A DNA stretch of 64,000 bases from Pseudomonas sp. stari2 (GTDB taxonomy: Bacteria; Pseudomonadota; Gammaproteobacteria; Pseudomonadales; Pseudomonadaceae). Below the pieces are notes generated by a model. That model worked only from the letters and a program-made list of their open reading frames with translations, had not been told where the DNA came from and searched no databases. The stretch lies in contig NZ_CP099760.1 of the NCBI RefSeq assembly GCF_040760005.1, positions 583,001 to 647,000 of the forward strand. The letters run 5' to 3'. This document shows positions 37,774-48,519 of this stretch, one piece after another; within the stretch, counting starts at the first letter, position 1, and each line of letters opens with the position of its first letter. A program made the translations under genes and the position numbers.

Positions 37774-38207
37774 AGGGGCTTTTGCAGCGCGTGAAAGGCG
37801 CGCGGGTCGAAGTGGCGGGGGAGGTGGTCGGCAGCGTCGATCAGGGTTTGCTGGTGCTGGTGGCGGTCGAACCCGACGACACGCAGGCCAGCGCCGACAA
37901 ACTTCTGCATAAGCTGCTTAACTATCGAGTATTCAGTGACGCCGAGGGCAAGATGAATCTGTCTTTGGCGGATGTGGGCGGCGGGCTGCTGCTGGTCTCT
38001 CAGTTCACCCTGGCTGCCGACACCAAAAGCGGGCTGCGTCCGAGTTTCTCGACCGCCGCCCCTCCGGCGCTGGGCGAGGAATTGTTCGACTATCTATTAA
38101 GCAAAGCGAAACAGATGCATGGCACTGTGGCATCAGGTAGATTCGGCGCGGATATGCAGGTGCACCTGGTCAACGATGGCCCGGTAACCTTCCTGTTACA
38201 GACATGA
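37770..38207 (+). CDS. dtd: D-aminoacyl-tRNA deacylase
   Basis: A 145-residue deacylase that clears D-amino acids from tRNA. The family-defining motifs [12 protein letters not shown] and [11 protein letters not shown] (Gly-cis-Pro site) are present, and the start [15 protein letters not shown] is typical. Coupled to pip by an ATGA overlap, so both are made from one mRNA. Confidence 0.97.
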   Translation: MKGLLQRVKGARVEVAGEVVGSVDQGLLVLVAVEPDDTQASADKLLHKLLNYRVFSDAEGKMNLSLADVGGGLLLVSQFTLAADTKSGLRPSFSTAAPPALGEELFDYLLSKAKQMHGTVASGRFGADMQVHLVNDGPVTFLLQT

Positions 38208-38528
38208 AAGCGCTTGAAACAAGTTTTTAAGGGCTTTTCGACTGAAAACAGGGAATTTTCGCGATAAATACTTTGTTACCCCTGATGCGTTGTCACGCGG
38301 GCTACTAGATAATCGCGCGCTACGGGGATCAGCGTTCGTTGGTCCATTTTGACTTAGGTAGAGACTTGTCCGGATCCGATTGGGGAATCATTTTGCCCCA
38401 GCGGAGTCGGAACAATGCTCGCCAACTTGGCAAGGGTGCCCTGCAAGGCCGGTATTTTTGTACCGAAAACCTCACAGGCACTTCATCTGGCCGTTGGTTT
38501 ATTGATCTGTTTTCGGCGAGGGTTGCTC
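38208..38528 (+). other. Non-coding leader between dtd and opgG
   Basis: A 321-base stretch without a convincing gene. It holds AT-rich blocks at 38220-38280, a small stem GGGG/CCCC around AATCATTTTG at 38382-38399, and an in-frame open extension of opgG from ATG 38415. The -10-like TAGATAAT near 38306 lacks a matched -35 box. It is probably the promoter and long 5' leader of opgGH. Confidence 0.5.
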
Positions 38529-40343
38529 GTGATTGTTAGTCCCTGTAATGCAGCAAAATTGTCTGCCAAACGCTTGCGCAGCGCTCTGGTAGCGGGCTCG
38601 GCAGTGCTCTGCCTGCTCAGCGCCGGCCAGCTTTGGGCATTCAATCTTGACGATGTGTCGGCCAAGGCCAAAGAGCTGGCCGGGCAGAAATTCGAAGCCC
38701 CGCGCAGCAACCTGCCGAACGAATTCCGTGACATGAAATTCGCGGACTACCAGAAGATTCGTTTCCGCACCGAAAAAGCCGAATGGGCCGACCAGAAGAA
38801 CCCGTTCAAGCTGTCCTTCTATCATCAGGGCATGCACTTCGATACGCCGGTGAAAATCAACGAAATCACTGCGAACACCGTCGAAGAGATCAAGTACGAT
38901 CCGAGCCGTTTCGATTTCGGCGATCTGCAGTTCGATCCAAAGGCCACCGAACAACTGGGCTATGCCGGTTTCCGTGTGCTGTACCCGATCAACAAGGCTG
39001 ACAAGCAAGACGAAATCATGACCATGCTGGGCGCGAGCTACTTCCGTGTCGTCGGCAAGGGGCACACCTACGGTTTGTCGGCCCGTGGCCTGGCGATCGA
39101 TACCGCTCTGCCGTCCGGCGAAGAATTCCCGCGTTTTCGCGAGTTCTGGATTCAGCAGCCGAAGCCGGGTGACAAGCACCTGGTGATCTTCGCCCTGCTT
39201 GATTCGCCGCGCGCCACCGGCGCCTACCGTCTGATCCTGCGTCCGGGCAGCGACACCATCGTCGACGTCAAAGGCCAGATGTACCTGCGTGACAAAGTTG
39301 GCAAGCTCGGCGTCGCGCCGCTGACCAGCATGTTCCTGTTCGGTGCCAACCAGCCGTCGAAAGTGCTCAACTACCGCCGCGAACTGCACGACTCCAGCGG
39401 TCTGTCGATCCATGCCGGCAATGGCGAGTGGATCTGGCGTCCTCTGAACAACCCTAAACATCTGGCCGTGAGCCAGTTCAGCGTCGAAAACCCGCGTGGT
39501 TTCGGTCTGCTGCAACGTGGCCGTGACTTCAGCCACTACGAAGACCTCGACGACCGCTACGACAAGCGTCCAAGCGCCTGGATCGAGCCGAAGGGTGACT
39601 GGGGTAAAGGCACCGTCGATCTGGTCGAGATCCCGACCGCCGACGAAACCAACGACAACATCGTTGCGTTCTGGAACCCGGAAAAACTGCCGGAGCCAGG
39701 CCAGCCGCTGGACTTCGCGTACCGCATGCACTGGACCATGGACGAAGCGGCGATTCACGCGCCGGACAGCGCCTGGGTCAAGCAGACTCTGCGTTCGACC
39801 GGTGACGTCAAGCAGTCGAACCTGATCCGTCAGCCGGATGGCAGCGTGGCCTATCTGGTCGATTTCGAAGGCCCGTCCCTGGCGGCCCTGGCCCCGGATG
39901 CGGACGTGCGCAGCCAGGTCAGCGTCGGCGACAACGCCGAACTGGTCGAGAACAGCGTGCGCTACAACCCTGAAACCAAGGGCTGGCGCCTGACCCTGCG
40001 GATGAAGATCAAGGACGCGAGCAAGTCGACCGAGATGCGTGCCGCACTGGTGCAGAACATCGTTCCGGCCGATCTGGCCAAGACCTCGCTGCCGGCCTCC
40101 AACTCCTCGGTTGCCAAGGCCGACAAGGTCGCCGCCAAGCAACAGGAGAAAGCCGACAAGGAAGCCAAGGCCGCCGAAGCCAAACAGGCCGACGCCAAGC
40201 CAGCGACAGACGCCAAGGACAAGGCCAACAAAGACGCCAAGCAGCCAGCCGCTGCGGACGCGGCCCCAGCCACACCGGAATCGGCCTCGACTGAAGAAGT
40301 CCTGACCGAGACCTGGAGCTATCAGTTGCCTGCCGATGAGTAA
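38529..40343 (+). CDS. opgG: Periplasmic glucan biosynthesis protein OpgG with long C-terminal tail
   Basis: Periplasmic protein needed to build osmoregulated periplasmic glucans from the OpgH product. GTG 38529 gives 604 residues with a signal peptide ([19 protein letters not shown]). The MdoG domain runs to about residue 525 ([46 protein letters not shown]). Beyond it is a Lys/Ala-rich low-complexity tail of about 60 residues ([17 protein letters not shown]), absent from the 511-residue E. coli protein. An in-frame ATG at 38415 would add 38 residues but spoil the signal peptide. It overlaps opgH by eight bases. Confidence 0.95.
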   Translation: MIVSPCNAAKLSAKRLRSALVAGSAVLCLLSAGQLWAFNLDDVSAKAKELAGQKFEAPRSNLPNEFRDMKFADYQKIRFRTEKAEWADQKNPFKLSFYHQGMHFDTPVKINEITANTVEEIKYDPSRFDFGDLQFDPKATEQLGYAGFRVLYPINKADKQDEIMTMLGASYFRVVGKGHTYGLSARGLAIDTALPSGEEFPRFREFWIQQPKPGDKHLVIFALLDSPRATGAYRLILRPGSDTIVDVKGQMYLRDKVGKLGVAPLTSMFLFGANQPSKVLNYRRELHDSSGLSIHAGNGEWIWRPLNNPKHLAVSQFSVENPRGFGLLQRGRDFSHYEDLDDRYDKRPSAWIEPKGDWGKGTVDLVEIPTADETNDNIVAFWNPEKLPEPGQPLDFAYRMHWTMDEAAIHAPDSAWVKQTLRSTGDVKQSNLIRQPDGSVAYLVDFEGPSLAALAPDADVRSQVSVGDNAELVENSVRYNPETKGWRLTLRMKIKDASKSTEMRAALVQNIVPADLAKTSLPASNSSVAKADKVAAKQQEKADKEAKAAEAKQADAKPATDAKDKANKDAKQPAAADAAPATPESASTEEVLTETWSYQLPADE

Positions 40344-42906
40344 CTCTCAAGTACAGCCAGAGACTCTGTCCGAGTATCTGGCACATCTGCCGATGACCGA
40401 CGAGCAGCGCGCGGAACTCGCGGGCTGCCAGTCCTTCAGCGAATTGCATCAACGCCTGTCGTCCTCGACGTTCGACGCGCCGACCGAAGCCGCCCAGGCT
40501 TCGGTGGGCAAGCGCCTGACCCTGAGCACTGCCGAAGAGCTGGAAGACGCGGAAATGCTGGTGCTCGACGCCAGCGGCCGGGTCAGCCTCAAGGCCACGC
40601 CGCCGATCCGTCGGACCAAAGTCGTGCCGGAGCCTTGGCGCACCAACATTCTGGTGCGTGGCTGGCGTCGGCTGACCGGCCGGACCAATCCGCCGCAGCC
40701 GCCGAAAGACCAGAACGTGCTGCCGGCCGCCCGCTGGCGCACCGTCGGTTCGATCCGTCGCTACATCCTGCTGATCCTGATGCTCGGCCAGACCATCGTC
40801 GCCGGCTGGTACATGAAAGGCATCATGCCGTACCAGGGCTGGTCGTTCGTCGATCTGGAAGAAGTCCTGCATCAACCGCTGCTGCAGACCGCCACGCAAG
40901 TGCTGCCGTATGCGCTGCAGACCAGCATCCTGATCATGTTCGGGATTCTGTTCTGCTGGGTGTCAGCGGGTTTCTGGACCGCGCTGATGGGCTTCCTCGA
41001 GTTGCTCACCGGTCACGATAAATACCGGATCTCCGGTAAAAGCGCTGGCAACGAGCCGATCCCGAAAGATGCGCGCACCGCGCTGGTGATGCCGATCTGC
41101 AACGAAGACGTGCCTCGGGTGTTCGCCGGTCTGCGCGCGACCTTCGAGTCGGTCGCGGCGACCGGTGATCTGGACCGTTTCGACTTCTTCGTCCTCAGTG
41201 ACAGTAACGACACCGATATCTGCGTTGCCGAGCAGCAGGCCTGGCTGGATGTCTGCCGTGAAGCCAAGGGCTTCGGCAAGATCTTCTATCGCCGCCGTCG
41301 CCGTCGCGTCAAACGCAAGAGCGGCAACCTCGACGACTTCTGCCGTCGCTGGGGTGGTGACTACAAGTACATGGTCGTGCTCGACGCCGACTCGGTGATG
41401 AGCGGCGAGTGCCTGACCAGTCTGGTGCGCCTGATGGAGGCGACTCCGGACGCCGGTATCATCCAGACCGCGCCGCGCGCTTCGGGCATGGACACGCTGT
41501 ATGCACGCATGCAGCAGTTCGCCACTCGCGTTTACGGCCCGCTGTTCACCGCCGGCCTGCACTTCTGGCAGTTGGGTGAATCCCACTACTGGGGTCACAA
41601 CGCGATCATCCGCATGAAACCGTTCATCGACCACTGCGCCTTGGCGCCGTTGCCGGGCAAGGGTGCGTTCTCTGGTGCGATCCTCTCTCACGACTTCGTT
41701 GAAGCCGCGCTGATGCGCCGTGCCGGCTGGGGCGTGTGGATTGCCTACGACCTGCCGGGCAGTTACGAAGAACTGCCGCCGAACCTGCTCGACGAGCTCA
41801 AGCGTGACCGTCGCTGGTGCCACGGCAACCTGATGAACTTCCGCCTGTTCCTGGTAAAAGGCATGCACCCGGTGCACCGTGCGGTGTTCCTGACTGGCGT
41901 GATGTCTTACCTGTCGGCGCCGTTGTGGTTCTTCTTCCTGGTACTGTCTACCGCGCTGCTGGCGGTGAACACCCTGATGGAGCCGCAGTACTTCCTCGAA
42001 CCGCGCCAGCTCTATCCGCTGTGGCCACAATGGCACCCGGACAAGGCGATCGCGCTGTTCTCGACGACCATCGTGCTGCTGTTCCTGCCGAAACTGTTGA
42101 GCATCATCCTGATCTGGGCCAAGGGCGCGAAAGAGTTCGGCGGCAAGTTCAAGGTGACCCTGTCGATGCTGCTGGAGATGCTGTTCTCCATGCTGCTGGC
42201 GCCGGTGCGAATGATTTTCCACACCCGTTTCGTCCTCGCCGCGTTCCTCGGCTGGGCCGCGACCTGGAACTCGCCGCAGCGTGATGACGACTCCACGCCA
42301 TGGAGTGAAGCGGTCAAGCGTCACGGTCCGCAGACCCTGCTGGGCTTCTTCTGGGCGCTGCTGGTGATCTGGCTGAACCCGAGCTTCCTGTGGTGGCTGG
42401 TGCCGATCGTCGGCTCATTGATGCTGTCGATTCCGGTGTCGGTGATTTCCAGCCGTGTGGGCCTGGGCCTCAAATCCCGCGACGAGAGCCTGTTCCTCAT
42501 CCCCGAGGAATACAATCCGCCACAGGCACTGCTGGCCACCGATCAGTACACCCACGAAAACCGCTGGCACGCGCTGAACGACGGCTTCATCCGCGCCGTG
42601 GTCGATCCGCAGCAGAACGCCCTGGCGTGCTCACTGGCGACCTCGCGTCACGGTGAGGCCGAGCCGATCGAATGGCTGCGTCAGGAACGTGTGCGTCACG
42701 CGATCAAGGTCGGCCCGGCCGGGCTGAATAACCATGATCGCCTGCAACTGCTGAGCGACCCGGTCGCCCTGGCCCGCCTGCACGAGCAGGTGTGGGCCGA
42801 AGGTCACGCCGAGTGGCTGGACGCCTGGCGGGCCTCGGTGAAAGCCGATCCCCATGCGCCGCTGCTGCCGCTCAAGCCTGTGAGCTTGCAGGCGCAACCG
42901 GCCTGA
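40336..42906 (+). CDS. opgH: Glucans biosynthesis glucosyltransferase OpgH
   Basis: An 856-residue inner-membrane GT2 glucosyltransferase that polymerises UDP-glucose into the beta-1,2-glucan backbone of periplasmic glucans. The N-terminal cytoplasmic part is followed by two spans and then the catalytic domain with [40 protein letters not shown] and the [13 protein letters not shown] (QxxRW-like) region. Several C-terminal spans follow. The start overlaps the opgG end by eight bases. A terminator follows directly, closing opgGH. Confidence 0.97.
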   Translation: MSNSQVQPETLSEYLAHLPMTDEQRAELAGCQSFSELHQRLSSSTFDAPTEAAQASVGKRLTLSTAEELEDAEMLVLDASGRVSLKATPPIRRTKVVPEPWRTNILVRGWRRLTGRTNPPQPPKDQNVLPAARWRTVGSIRRYILLILMLGQTIVAGWYMKGIMPYQGWSFVDLEEVLHQPLLQTATQVLPYALQTSILIMFGILFCWVSAGFWTALMGFLELLTGHDKYRISGKSAGNEPIPKDARTALVMPICNEDVPRVFAGLRATFESVAATGDLDRFDFFVLSDSNDTDICVAEQQAWLDVCREAKGFGKIFYRRRRRRVKRKSGNLDDFCRRWGGDYKYMVVLDADSVMSGECLTSLVRLMEATPDAGIIQTAPRASGMDTLYARMQQFATRVYGPLFTAGLHFWQLGESHYWGHNAIIRMKPFIDHCALAPLPGKGAFSGAILSHDFVEAALMRRAGWGVWIAYDLPGSYEELPPNLLDELKRDRRWCHGNLMNFRLFLVKGMHPVHRAVFLTGVMSYLSAPLWFFFLVLSTALLAVNTLMEPQYFLEPRQLYPLWPQWHPDKAIALFSTTIVLLFLPKLLSIILIWAKGAKEFGGKFKVTLSMLLEMLFSMLLAPVRMIFHTRFVLAAFLGWAATWNSPQRDDDSTPWSEAVKRHGPQTLLGFFWALLVIWLNPSFLWWLVPIVGSLMLSIPVSVISSRVGLGLKSRDESLFLIPEEYNPPQALLATDQYTHENRWHALNDGFIRAVVDPQQNALACSLATSRHGEAEPIEWLRQERVRHAIKVGPAGLNNHDRLQLLSDPVALARLHEQVWAEGHAEWLDAWRASVKADPHAPLLPLKPVSLQAQPA

Positions 42907-42910
42907 TGAA

Positions 42911-42939
42911 GAACCCCGCGAAAGCGGGGTTTTTTTTGT
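42911..42939 (+). terminator. Terminator of opgGH
   Basis: ACCCCGC-GAAA-GCGGGGT is followed by a run of eight T. It starts seven bases after the opgH stop codon. Confidence 0.95.
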
Positions 42940-43113
42940 TCTCGATAAAGAAGCCCCTCAGCCCGGCCCTTGATTGTTAAACAAATCGTCCATTAAACCT
43001 TGTGCAAAAAATCGAGTGCGTTAGCATCCGTCCCCGAATTGGCGCACCCGGACAATCTTGTCCACCTCTGTCGGTTTTCGCGCCGCAAACGCAATGGTTT
43101 TGGGGACTTGAAG

Positions 43114-43911
43114 ATGAAGAAGTATCTGTCGATGCTGCTGGTCGGCGTCACGGCACTGGTTGCAGTCAATGCGGCGCAGGCCGGCGCAATCGATGATGCG
43201 GTCAAGCGCGGCACATTGAAAGTCGGCATGGACCCGACCTACATGCCATTCGAGATGACCAACAAGCGCGGCGAGATCATCGGTTTCGAAGTCGACATCC
43301 TCAAAGCCATGTCCAAGGCCATGGGCGTCAAGCTGGAACTGGTTTCGACCGGTTACGACGGCATCATCCCGGCGCTGATGACCGACAAGTTCGACATGAT
43401 CGGCAGCGGCATGACACTGACCCAGGAACGCAACCTGCGCCTGAACTTCAGCGAACCGTTCATCGTGGTCGGCCAGACCCTACTGATCCGCAAGGAGCTG
43501 GAAGGCACCATCAAGTCCTATAAAGACCTGAACACCGCCGACTACCGCATCACCTCCAAGCTCGGCACCACCGGTGAAATGGTCGCCAAGAAGCTGATCG
43601 CCAAGGCCAAGTACCACGGCTACGACAACGAGCAGGAAGCCGTGCTCGACGTGGTCAACGGCAAGGCTGACGCTTTCATCTACGACGCGCCGTACAACGT
43701 GGTCGCGGTGAACAAGGTCGGCGCCGGCAAGCTGGTGTTCCTCGACAAGCCGTTCACCTACGAGCCGCTGGCCTTCGGTCTGAAGAAGGGTGACTACGAC
43801 AGCCTCAACTTCATCAACAACTTCCTGCACCAGATCCACGAAGACGGCACCTACGATCGCATCCATGACAAGTGGTTCAAGAGCACCGAGTGGCTCAAGG
43901 ACATGGAATAA
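43114..43911 (+). CDS. Polar amino-acid ABC transporter substrate-binding protein
   Basis: A 265-residue periplasmic binding protein of SBP family 3. The signal peptide is MLLVGVTALVAVNAAQA, and the lobe-1 start GTLKVGMDPTYMPFEMTN is followed by GFEVDILKAMSKAMG, the family signature. It is the first gene of a binding-protein, permease, ATPase set. Ligand is not evident from the sequence; polar or acidic amino acids are typical. ATG 43114 is preceded by GGGGACTTGAAG. The 207 bases upstream contain the opgH terminator and no promoter I can defend. Confidence 0.92.
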   Translation: MKKYLSMLLVGVTALVAVNAAQAGAIDDAVKRGTLKVGMDPTYMPFEMTNKRGEIIGFEVDILKAMSKAMGVKLELVSTGYDGIIPALMTDKFDMIGSGMTLTQERNLRLNFSEPFIVVGQTLLIRKELEGTIKSYKDLNTADYRITSKLGTTGEMVAKKLIAKAKYHGYDNEQEAVLDVVNGKADAFIYDAPYNVVAVNKVGAGKLVFLDKPFTYEPLAFGLKKGDYDSLNFINNFLHQIHEDGTYDRIHDKWFKSTEWLKDME

Positions 43912-43940
43912 GCGCTGGTCGGACTGACCGCGTCGCGCCC

Positions 43941-44010
43941 ATCGCCAGCAGGCGGGCTTCCACATTGGAATGCGTTTCCCTGTGGGAGCGAGCCTGCTCG
44001 CGATAGCGGC
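43941..44010. repeat. REP/BIME pair inside the amino-acid ABC operon
   Basis: Two inverted units: CGCCAGCAGGCGGGCTTCCA (43943-43962) and TGTGGGAGCGAGCCTGCTCG (43981-44000) continuing GCGATAGCGGC. They occupy the 136-bp gap between the binding-protein and permease genes, where such repeats often raise the binding-protein mRNA level over the membrane components. Confidence 0.8.
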
Positions 44011-44047
44011 TTCCCCGGCGACACAACTTTCGGATTTCGCTAAACCC

Positions 44048-45007
44048 ATGAAACAGAAAAAAGCCCAATGGCCCTGGCACGCGCTGACCGTGCTGGTGCT
44101 GGTCGGCCTGGCTGGCGCGCTGTATTACGCCACGTCGCTGATGTCCTACGAATGGCGCTGGAACCGCGTGCCGCAGTACTTCGCCTATCAGGCCGAGGAA
44201 ACCCAGCGCGCCACCGACATTTCCACCGTCAGCGAACTGGTGCGCAAGGGCGGCAGCGCGCAGGTCACCCTGCGTAACGATGCCGGTGACGAGCAGCACC
44301 TGACCGTCGATGAAAACAGCCTGCAATTCGCTCAGGGCGATGATGTGGCCGAAGGTGACGTCGTGGGTGTAACCCGGCATTGGGCGGCGGGGCCGCTGCT
44401 GTGGGGCCTGTGGACGACGCTTTGGCTGTCGGTGGTGTCCGGCGTGCTGGGTCTGTTGATCGGTCTGGCGACCGGGCTGTGCCGCTTGTCGAGCAACCCG
44501 ACCCTGCGCGACCTGTCGACGATCTATGTCGAACTGGTGCGCGGCACGCCGCTGCTGGTGCAGATCTTCATTTTCTACTTCTTCATCGGCACGGTGATGA
44601 ACCTGTCCCGGGAGTTCGCCGGGATCGCCGCGCTGTCGCTGTTCACCGGCGCCTACGTGGCAGAAATCATCCGTTCCGGCGTGCAGTCGATTGCCCGTGG
44701 CCAGAACGAAGCGGCGCGTTCGCTGGGTCTGAGTGCTGGACAGTCGATGCGCCATGTGGTGTTGCCGCAGGCGTTCAAACGCGTGCTGCCGCCGCTGGCC
44801 GGGCAGTTCATCAGTCTGGTGAAAGACACCTCGCTGGTGTCGGTGATTGCGATTACCGAGCTGCTGAAAAGCGGCCGTGAAGTCATCACCACCTCGTTTT
44901 CGCCGTTCGAAATCCTGTTCTGCGTGGCCGGCCTGTACCTGTTGATCAACCTGCCGCTGTCGAAAATCGCCAGCCGGCTTGAGCGGAGGCTCGCGCAAAG
45001 TGATTGA
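44048..45007 (+). CDS. Amino-acid ABC transporter permease with periplasmic insert
   Basis: A 319-residue HisM/GlnP-type permease. TM1 ([17 protein letters not shown]) is followed by [13 protein letters not shown] polar segment of about 80 residues (to residue 115) then looks beta-rich and would lie in the periplasm. The usual five-span core follows, with [16 protein letters not shown] and the EAA loop [20 protein letters not shown]. Only one permease gene is present, so it should work as a homodimer. Its end overlaps the ATPase start by eight bases. Confidence 0.92.
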   Translation: MKQKKAQWPWHALTVLVLVGLAGALYYATSLMSYEWRWNRVPQYFAYQAEETQRATDISTVSELVRKGGSAQVTLRNDAGDEQHLTVDENSLQFAQGDDVAEGDVVGVTRHWAAGPLLWGLWTTLWLSVVSGVLGLLIGLATGLCRLSSNPTLRDLSTIYVELVRGTPLLVQIFIFYFFIGTVMNLSREFAGIAALSLFTGAYVAEIIRSGVQSIARGQNEAARSLGLSAGQSMRHVVLPQAFKRVLPPLAGQFISLVKDTSLVSVIAITELLKSGREVITTSFSPFEILFCVAGLYLLINLPLSKIASRLERRLAQSD

Positions 45008-45734
45008 AGTCCGCGATCTGGTAAAAGTCTTCGACACCCGGGGTCAGGTGGTGCGTGCGGTGGATCGCGTCAGCACCAACGTGGCCAAGGGCGAAGTGCT
45101 GGTGGTGCTCGGTCCGTCCGGTTCCGGCAAGTCGACCTTCCTGCGTTGCCTCAATGGTCTGGAGGAATTCGATTCCGGTTCGGTGAGCATCGACGGTCTG
45201 CAACTGGCCGACCCGAAAACCGACGTCAACGCCTACCGCCGCGAAGTCGGCATGGTGTTCCAGCATTTCAATCTGTTCCCGCACATGACCGTGCTGGAAA
45301 ACCTCTGTCTGGCGCAGAAAGTCGTGCGCAAGCGCGGCCAGAAGGAAAGCGAGGCCAAGGCCCTGGCGTTGCTGGAAAAGGTCGGCATCGCCCAGAAGGC
45401 CCGCGAATACCCTTCGCGTCTGTCCGGCGGTCAGCAACAGCGCGTGGCGATTGCCCGGGCTCTGGCGATGGACCCGAAGGTCATGCTGTTCGACGAGCCG
45501 ACCTCGGCCCTCGACCCGGAAATGGTCGGTGAAGTGCTGGACGTGATGAAAAACCTGGCCGTGGAAGGCATGACCATGGTCTGCGTGACCCACGAAATGG
45601 GCTTTGCCCGGGAAGTGGCGGATCGGGTGTTGTTCTTCGATCACGGCAAACTGCTGGAAGACGCCTCGCCGGCGGCGTTCTTCGATGCACCGAAGGATCC
45701 GCGAGCCCAGGCGTTTTTGCGGCAAGTCCTCTAA
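45000..45734 (+). CDS. Amino-acid ABC transporter ATP-binding protein
   Basis: A 244-residue ATPase of the GlnQ/HisP type. Walker A is [14 protein letters not shown]-loop [14 protein letters not shown], signature [15 protein letters not shown], Walker [14 protein letters not shown], and the H-loop Thr-His is in [11 protein letters not shown]. The GTG at 45000 (decoding [12 protein letters not shown]) follows GGAGG ten bases upstream; a TTG at 44979 in frame is an alternative that would add seven residues. It is the last gene of the operon and is followed by a terminator. Confidence 0.93.
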   Translation: MIEVRDLVKVFDTRGQVVRAVDRVSTNVAKGEVLVVLGPSGSGKSTFLRCLNGLEEFDSGSVSIDGLQLADPKTDVNAYRREVGMVFQHFNLFPHMTVLENLCLAQKVVRKRGQKESEAKALALLEKVGIAQKAREYPSRLSGGQQQRVAIARALAMDPKVMLFDEPTSALDPEMVGEVLDVMKNLAVEGMTMVCVTHEMGFAREVADRVLFFDHGKLLEDASPAAFFDAPKDPRAQAFLRQVL

Positions 45735-45743
45735 ACGCAGGAC

Positions 45744-45779
45744 AAAAAAAATCGCAGCCAATGGCTGCGATTTTTTTGT
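45744..45779. terminator. Bidirectional terminator between ABC operon and chemoreceptor
   Basis: AAATCGCAGCC-AAT-GGCTGCGATTT with a long A run before and T run after. It serves the + strand ATPase gene and the convergent chemoreceptor gene. Confidence 0.95.
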
Positions 45780-45788
45780 TTGCGCGGT

Positions 45789-47705
45789 TTACACCTTGAA
45801 CCGCCCCACCAGCGTTTGCAGGTGAGTGCCCAGGCGCGCCAGCTCGACGCTGGACGCCGCCGTCTCTTCACTCGCCGCCGACGTCTGGTCCGATACATCC
45901 CGCACGTTCAACACGCTACGGTTGATCTCCTCGGCCACGGCACTTTGCTGCTCGGCCGCCGCGGCGATTTGCTGGTTCATCGCCTGAATCGCAGAGACGG
46001 TGCGGGTGATGCTTTCCAGCGAACCACCGGCACGACGGGTCAGCTCGACGCTGCTGTCGGTCAGGGTGCGGCTGTTGTCCATGATCGTTGCCACTTGCTG
46101 GGTGCCGTTCTGGAGGCCGACGATCAGCTCTTCGATTTCTTCGGTGGACTTCTGGGTGCGTTGGGCCAGGCTGCGAACTTCATCGGCAACCACCGCAAAA
46201 CCACGTCCGGCTTCACCGGCACGGGCGGCCTCGATCGCGGCGTTGAGGGCCAGCAGGTTGGTTTGTTGAGCCACGGACTTGATCACGTCGAGCACGCTGC
46301 CGATCTTGTCGCTTTCGCGCTTGAGCTCGCCCATGGCCTCGGTGGAATGGCCGACTTCGGCAGCCAGACGTTCGATCTGGGCAATGGCTTCGCCGACCAC
46401 TTTGTCGCCTTCGCGGGCCTGTTGGTCAGCGGCGACGGCTGCTTCCGAAGCTTCCTCGGCGTTGCGCGCGACTTCCTGCACGGTGGCAGCCATTTCGTTC
46501 ATGGCGGTGGCGACCTGATCGGTCTCGATCTTCTGATTGTTCACACCGGCGCTGGTCTGCTCGGTCACGGCCGACAGTTCTTCGGCGGCGCTGGCGATCT
46601 GGGTGACGCCGTCGCTGATGCCACCGATCAGTTCGCGCAGACCCTGGGTCATGCTCAGCATCGAACGCTGCAACTGGCCGAGTTCGTCGCGACGCTGGGA
46701 GATCAGGTTGTGGGTCAGGTCACCAGCGGCCACGCGCTCGGCGACTTTCAGGGTCTGCTCCAGCGGGATGATGATCTGCCGGGTGATCGCCCAGGCGGCG
46801 AGCAGGCCGAAGGCCACGGCCAGCAGGGTGGCGATCAGCAACTGGTTCTTGGCGCTGGCGGCATCGGTGTCACGGACGATGGTCTGGGAGTCGGTGAGCT
46901 TCTTGCTGATGTCCATCAACAGGTCGCCTTGGGTCGACATGCGGGCAAGGGCCTTGGCGCTGGCAACCTGCGAATCACGGAACTGGCTGACGGCGGCGCG
47001 ATAGGCTTTCAGCGACTCGGTAGCCTGTTGCAGGTTGGCGATGTGCTGTTCCGGCAGTTTGGCCGGCAGGGTCTCGAGGTTTTTAAGGGCGTTGTCGATG
47101 GCGTCGAGGGCCGGTTGTTCGGCCTCGGCCTTGGCACTGTAGGTGTATCCGCGCACCTGGAAGCGTGCCTGCTGAATCAGCTTGCTGAGGTCGATCACCG
47201 CGTTGAACTGGGCAACGCTGTCGCCTTGCAGCATGGATTTCTCGACTTCGGCGACCTTGGCCACGGCGTTGTCAGCGGTGGCGCCGAGCTTGCTGCGGGC
47301 ATCTTCGCGGTTGGCGCCGGCCTGCACCATGTCGGCGAAGGCGCGTTTGTACTCGGCGACGGCCGCCAGTTGTTGATCGACTTTCGCCGCGTCCGACGGT
47401 TGCTCGATCAGGCTGCGAGCGGTTTGCAGGCCGCTGTCGAGTTTGCCGAGCAGGTCGTTGACCGCGCCAGGGCCTTGTTCGCCACGACGCATTTCATAGT
47501 CCAGACGCGCCAAACGCAGGTCCTTGGTCAGCTCGTTGAGGCTGGAGATGAAGCCGAGTTTGTCACCGCGGCTGATGATGCCGCTCATGCCGGTCCAGCC
47601 GGTGAAGGTGATCAACAGCGTCAGCAGCAGCACCAGGCCGAAACCGATGCCCAGCTTGCGTTTGACGCTGACGTTTCCAAGATTCTCGGCTAACCAACGG
47701 TACAT
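45789..47705 (-). CDS. Methyl-accepting chemotaxis protein with helical (HBM-type) sensor
   Basis: A 638-residue chemoreceptor. TM1 ([18 protein letters not shown]) and TM2 ([19 protein letters not shown]) enclose a periplasmic all-helical sensor of about 240 residues. This is the size of helical bimodular (HBM) domains rather than a simple four-helix bundle. HAMP and the signalling hairpin ([20 protein letters not shown]) follow. Position next to this ABC operon and opgGH matches, from memory, P. aeruginosa McpK (PA5072), an alpha-ketoglutarate receptor. Equivalence is inferred from synteny and domain type. A FliA-type promoter lies upstream. Confidence 0.93.
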   Translation of the reverse strand: MYRWLAENLGNVSVKRKLGIGFGLVLLLTLLITFTGWTGMSGIISRGDKLGFISSLNELTKDLRLARLDYEMRRGEQGPGAVNDLLGKLDSGLQTARSLIEQPSDAAKVDQQLAAVAEYKRAFADMVQAGANREDARSKLGATADNAVAKVAEVEKSMLQGDSVAQFNAVIDLSKLIQQARFQVRGYTYSAKAEAEQPALDAIDNALKNLETLPAKLPEQHIANLQQATESLKAYRAAVSQFRDSQVASAKALARMSTQGDLLMDISKKLTDSQTIVRDTDAASAKNQLLIATLLAVAFGLLAAWAITRQIIIPLEQTLKVAERVAAGDLTHNLISQRRDELGQLQRSMLSMTQGLRELIGGISDGVTQIASAAEELSAVTEQTSAGVNNQKIETDQVATAMNEMAATVQEVARNAEEASEAAVAADQQAREGDKVVGEAIAQIERLAAEVGHSTEAMGELKRESDKIGSVLDVIKSVAQQTNLLALNAAIEAARAGEAGRGFAVVADEVRSLAQRTQKSTEEIEELIVGLQNGTQQVATIMDNSRTLTDSSVELTRRAGGSLESITRTVSAIQAMNQQIAAAAEQQSAVAEEINRSVLNVRDVSDQTSAASEETAASSVELARLGTHLQTLVGRFKV

Positions 47706-47747
47706 GCGACGACTCCCCTCGGACCACTAATTGGACTTATGGAGACT

Positions 47748-47774
47748 GTATCGGCTGGATGATGGCAATCTGTA
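47748..47774 (-). promoter_or_regulatory. FliA (sigma-28) promoter of chemoreceptor gene
   Basis: The minus strand reads TACA-N15-GCCGATAC, one mismatch per box from the flagellar-sigma consensus TAAA-N15-GCCGATAA with correct spacing. It lies about 43 bases upstream of the chemoreceptor ATG at 47705. Confidence 0.75.
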
Positions 47775-47784
47775 ACGCAATTTG

Positions 47785-47806
47785 TCTGGCGCCGAATGGC
47801 GCCAGA
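47785..47806 (-). terminator. Hairpin after rsmE
   Basis: TCTGGCGCC and GGCGCCAGA form a perfect 9-bp stem with a 4-base loop, six bases beyond the rsmE stop on the minus strand. The following sequence has only a short T run, so it is a moderate terminator. Confidence 0.6.
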
Positions 47807-47811
47807 GCGGT

Positions 47812-48519
47812 TCAGAACAGGCGGGCGAGCAGGGCAGTGACGGCGGTTTCGACGCGCAGGATGCGATCGCCGAGTTGCACCGGTTGCAGGCCGGACTTGG
47901 CCAGCAAGTCGATCTCGTACGGAATCCAGCCACCCTCGGGGCCGATGGCCAGGGTCACCGGTTCGCTCAGGGCTCGCGGGCAGGGCGGGAAGTTGCCCGG
48001 ATGACCGACCAGGCCGAGGGTGCCGTCGGTGATGGCCGGCAGGCGATCTTCGACGAATGGCTTGAAGCGCTTCTCGATAATGATTTCCGGAAGCACAGTA
48101 TCGCGGGCCTGCTCGAGGCCGAGGATCAGATTCTCGCGAATCGCTTCCGGCTCGAGAAACGGCGTCTGCCAGAAACTCTTCTCGACGCGATAGCTGTTGA
48201 CCAGAATCACCTTCGACACGCCCATGGTCGCCACGGTCTGGAACACCCGACGCAGCATCTTCGGGCGTGGCAGGGCGAGTACCAGGGTCAGCGGCAACTT
48301 GGCCGGCGGTGGCTGATCGAGTGTGACCCGCAGTTCGGCTTCGCCCGCTTCCAGGCGCAGCAGCTCGGCCGAGCCCATCAACCCGTTGATGCGCCCGACC
48401 CGCAGGCTGTCGCCGACTTCCGAGCGATGGACTTCCTGCATGTGGGTCAGGCGCCGATCACGCAGCACGACGCGGTCGGCCGCAATGAAATCGGCCTCTT
48501 CGAGCAACAGCAGGTTCAT
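47812..48519 (-). CDS. rsmE: 16S rRNA (uracil-1498-N3)-methyltransferase
   Basis: A 235-residue SPOUT-class methyltransferase that modifies m3U1498 in 16S rRNA. The N-terminal PUA-like domain includes [19 protein letters not shown]. The C-terminal SPOUT knot has [17 protein letters not shown] and [17 protein letters not shown], which is diagnostic for RsmE. Its start overlaps the tatC stop by four bases, placing it at the end of the ubi-his-tat run. Confidence 0.96.
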   Translation of the reverse strand: MNLLLLEEADFIAADRVVLRDRRLTHMQEVHRSEVGDSLRVGRINGLMGSAELLRLEAGEAELRVTLDQPPPAKLPLTLVLALPRPKMLRRVFQTVATMGVSKVILVNSYRVEKSFWQTPFLEPEAIRENLILGLEQARDTVLPEIIIEKRFKPFVEDRLPAITDGTLGLVGHPGNFPPCPRALSEPVTLAIGPEGGWIPYEIDLLAKSGLQPVQLGDRILRVETAVTALLARLF

